Shown in pieces: positions 63,111 to 64,000 of a DNA stretch of 64,000 nt; position 1 is the first letter of the stretch; each line of letters begins with the position of its first letter. The position numbers and the translations under genes were made by a program. The notes under the pieces are model-generated. The model was not told the DNA's origin, did no database searches, and was given only the letters and a program-made list of their open reading frames with translations. The stretch is from Loxodes magnus (lineage: Eukaryota; Ciliophora; Karyorelictea; Loxodida; Loxodidae), in NCBI GenBank assembly GCA_946699065.1, contig CAMPDV010001175.1, positions 1-64,000 of the forward strand, written 5' to 3'.

Positions 63111-64000
63111 TTTTGAAAAGTGAAGAATAAAGTAAGAAAAGAAGAAAGAATTTCAGTTTCATGAGTATGTTTTGAGAAGTAATATATATTTTTGAAAAGT
63201 GAAGAAGTAAAGTAAGAAGAGAAGAAAGAATTTCAGTTTTAGGGAGTATGCTTTGAGAAGTAATAAGTATTTAGAAAAGTGAAGAAGTAAAGTAAGAAGA
63301 GAAGAAAGAATTTCAGTTTTAGGGAGTATGCTTTGAGAAGTAATAAGTATTTTTGAAAAGTGAAGAATAAAGTAAGAAAAGAAGAAAGAATTTCAGTTTC
63401 ATGAGTATGCTTTGAGAAGTAATATGTATTTTTGAAAAGTGAAGAAGTAAAGTAAGAAAAGAAGGTAGAGTTTCAGTTTCATGAGTATGCTTTGAGAAGT
63501 AATAAGTATTTTTGAAAAGTAAAGAAGTAAAGTAAGAAAAGAAGAAAGAATTTCAGTTTCATGAGTATGCTTTGAGAAGTAATAAGTATTTTTGAAAAGT
63601 GAAGAAGTAAAGTAAGAAGAGAAGAAAGAATTTCAGTTTTATGAGTATGCTTTGAGAAGTAATAAGTATTTTTGAAAAGTGAAGAAGTAAAGTAAGAAAA
63701 GAAGAAAGAATTTCAGTTTCATGAGTATGCTTTGATAAGTAATAAGTATTTTTGAAAAGTGAAGAAGTAAAGTAAGAAGAGAAGAAAGAATTTCAGTTTC
63801 ATGAGTATGCTTTGAGAAGTAATAAGTATTTTTGAAAAGTGAAGAAGTAAAGTAAGAAGAGAAGAAAGAATTTCAGTTTTAAGGAGTATGCTTTGAGAAG
63901 TAATAAGTATTTTTGAAAAGTGAAGAAGTAAAGTAAGAAGAGAAGAAAGAATTTCAGTTTTAAGGAGTATGCTTTGAGAAGTAATAAGTATTTTTGAAAA
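63111..64000 (+). repeat. Array continues to the window edge
   Basis: About eleven further monomers, mostly AAGAAGAGAAG with TTTCATGAG or TTTTAAGGAG classes, including one AAAGTAAAGAAG variant near 63517 and one TTTGATAAG variant near 63733. The last monomer is cut by the window end and the first monomer of the window is cut at base 1, so the array extends on both sides. Confidence 0.93.
63754..63833 (+). repeat. Reference 80-bp monomer of the satellite
   Basis: A typical copy of the TTTCATGAG class, useful as a query for the family. It begins GAAAAGTGAAGAAG, carries the AAGAAGAGAAG form of the purine block, the TTTCAG core and the ATGCTTTGAG box, and ends in a five-T run. The following copy (63834-63914) is 81 bp because TTTTAAGGAG replaces TTTCATGAG. 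This one-base difference is the commonest length switch in the array. Two monomers make about 160 bp, near a nucleosomal repeat length; that link is inference. Confidence 0.95.

Larger units (their letters stand above)
1..64000 (+). repeat. Tandem satellite array, ~80-bp monomer, fills the window
   Basis: Every part of the window is a head-to-tail copy of one A-rich monomer in the same orientation, about 800 copies. Example monomers run 63754-63833 (80 bp) and 63834-63914 (81 bp), counted from the GAAAAGTGAAG motif. In order, a monomer holds GAAAAGTGAAGAAG, an A-rich TAAAGTAAGAAAAG block, a GAAAG/GATAG/GGTAG variant site, the nearly invariant TTTCAG, a variable TTTCATGAG/TTTTAGGGAG site, TATGCTTTGAG, AAGTAATAAGTATT and a T-run. 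Composition by my count of the consensus is about 45% A, 29% T, 22% G and 4% C. No unique sequence, inversion or mobile element interrupts it. This is satellite DNA by structure; eukaryotic heterochromatin is inferred. The family and host were not recognised. Confidence 0.98.

Noticed and set aside
1..64000. CRISPR-like periodic repeats
   Set aside because: There are no unique spacers. The whole 80-bp unit is repeated, and no cas genes or leader are present.
1..64000. Telomeric or simple microsatellite DNA
   Set aside because: The period is about 80 bp with a complex monomer; no short telomere-type motif is tandemly repeated.
1..64000. Embedded transposon, tRNA, rRNA or inverted segment
   Set aside because: I read all lines for non-satellite sequence or for the pyrimidine-rich strand appearing on top and found none.

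Overview
The whole window (1-64000) is one uninterrupted tandem satellite array. The monomer is about 80 bp, usually 80 or 81 bp with variants from about 75 to 82 bp, which gives roughly 800 head-to-tail copies in one orientation. I found no gene, RNA gene, transposon, inverted segment or unique DNA. The monomer is about 26% GC and strongly strand-asymmetric: the + strand is about two-thirds purine, with only about 3 C per monomer against about 18 G. Arrays of this size and purity are typical of eukaryotic constitutive heterochromatin (pericentromere, centromere, subtelomere or sex chromosome) in a long-read assembly. I do not recognise the family and cannot name a taxon.

The information lies in how monomer variants are ordered. 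About seven sites in the monomer vary (an A-rich site near position 17, a purine block near 24-34, a TTTCATGAG / TTTTAGGGAG / TTTTAAGGAG site near 43-50, a C/T/A site in TATGCTTTG, GAAGTAATAAG against GAATAATAAG, and the T-run linker). Strings of these variants recur in the same order, so the array is built of nested higher-order repeats (HORs) and segmental duplications.

Layout: 1-3660 is mixed monomers, part of which recurs elsewhere. About 3661-17496 is a HOR domain whose full unit is 32 monomers (about 2.55 kb), a 12-monomer part (about 959 bp) plus a 20-monomer part; the 12-monomer part is amplified alone at 9345-13499. 17497-25850 is mixed and includes an 877-bp tandem pair. 25850-27093 holds a 1038-bp tandem duplication. 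27094-33970 is a 3.59-kb tandem duplication whose second copy lost about 318 bp. 33970-35794 is mixed. 35795-47830 is a 6.2-kb duplication. 47831-53054 is mixed, with local 951-bp repetition and many 75-78 bp short monomers. 53055-63110 is three copies of a roughly 2.87-kb HOR, one enlarged by 958 bp. 63111-64000 is the continuing array.

The minus-strand open frames (up to 240 codons at 48826-49548) are by-products of the 81-bp (27-codon) monomer form and are not annotated as genes. All block comparisons were made by eye from shared variant markers, so boundaries are good to about one monomer.
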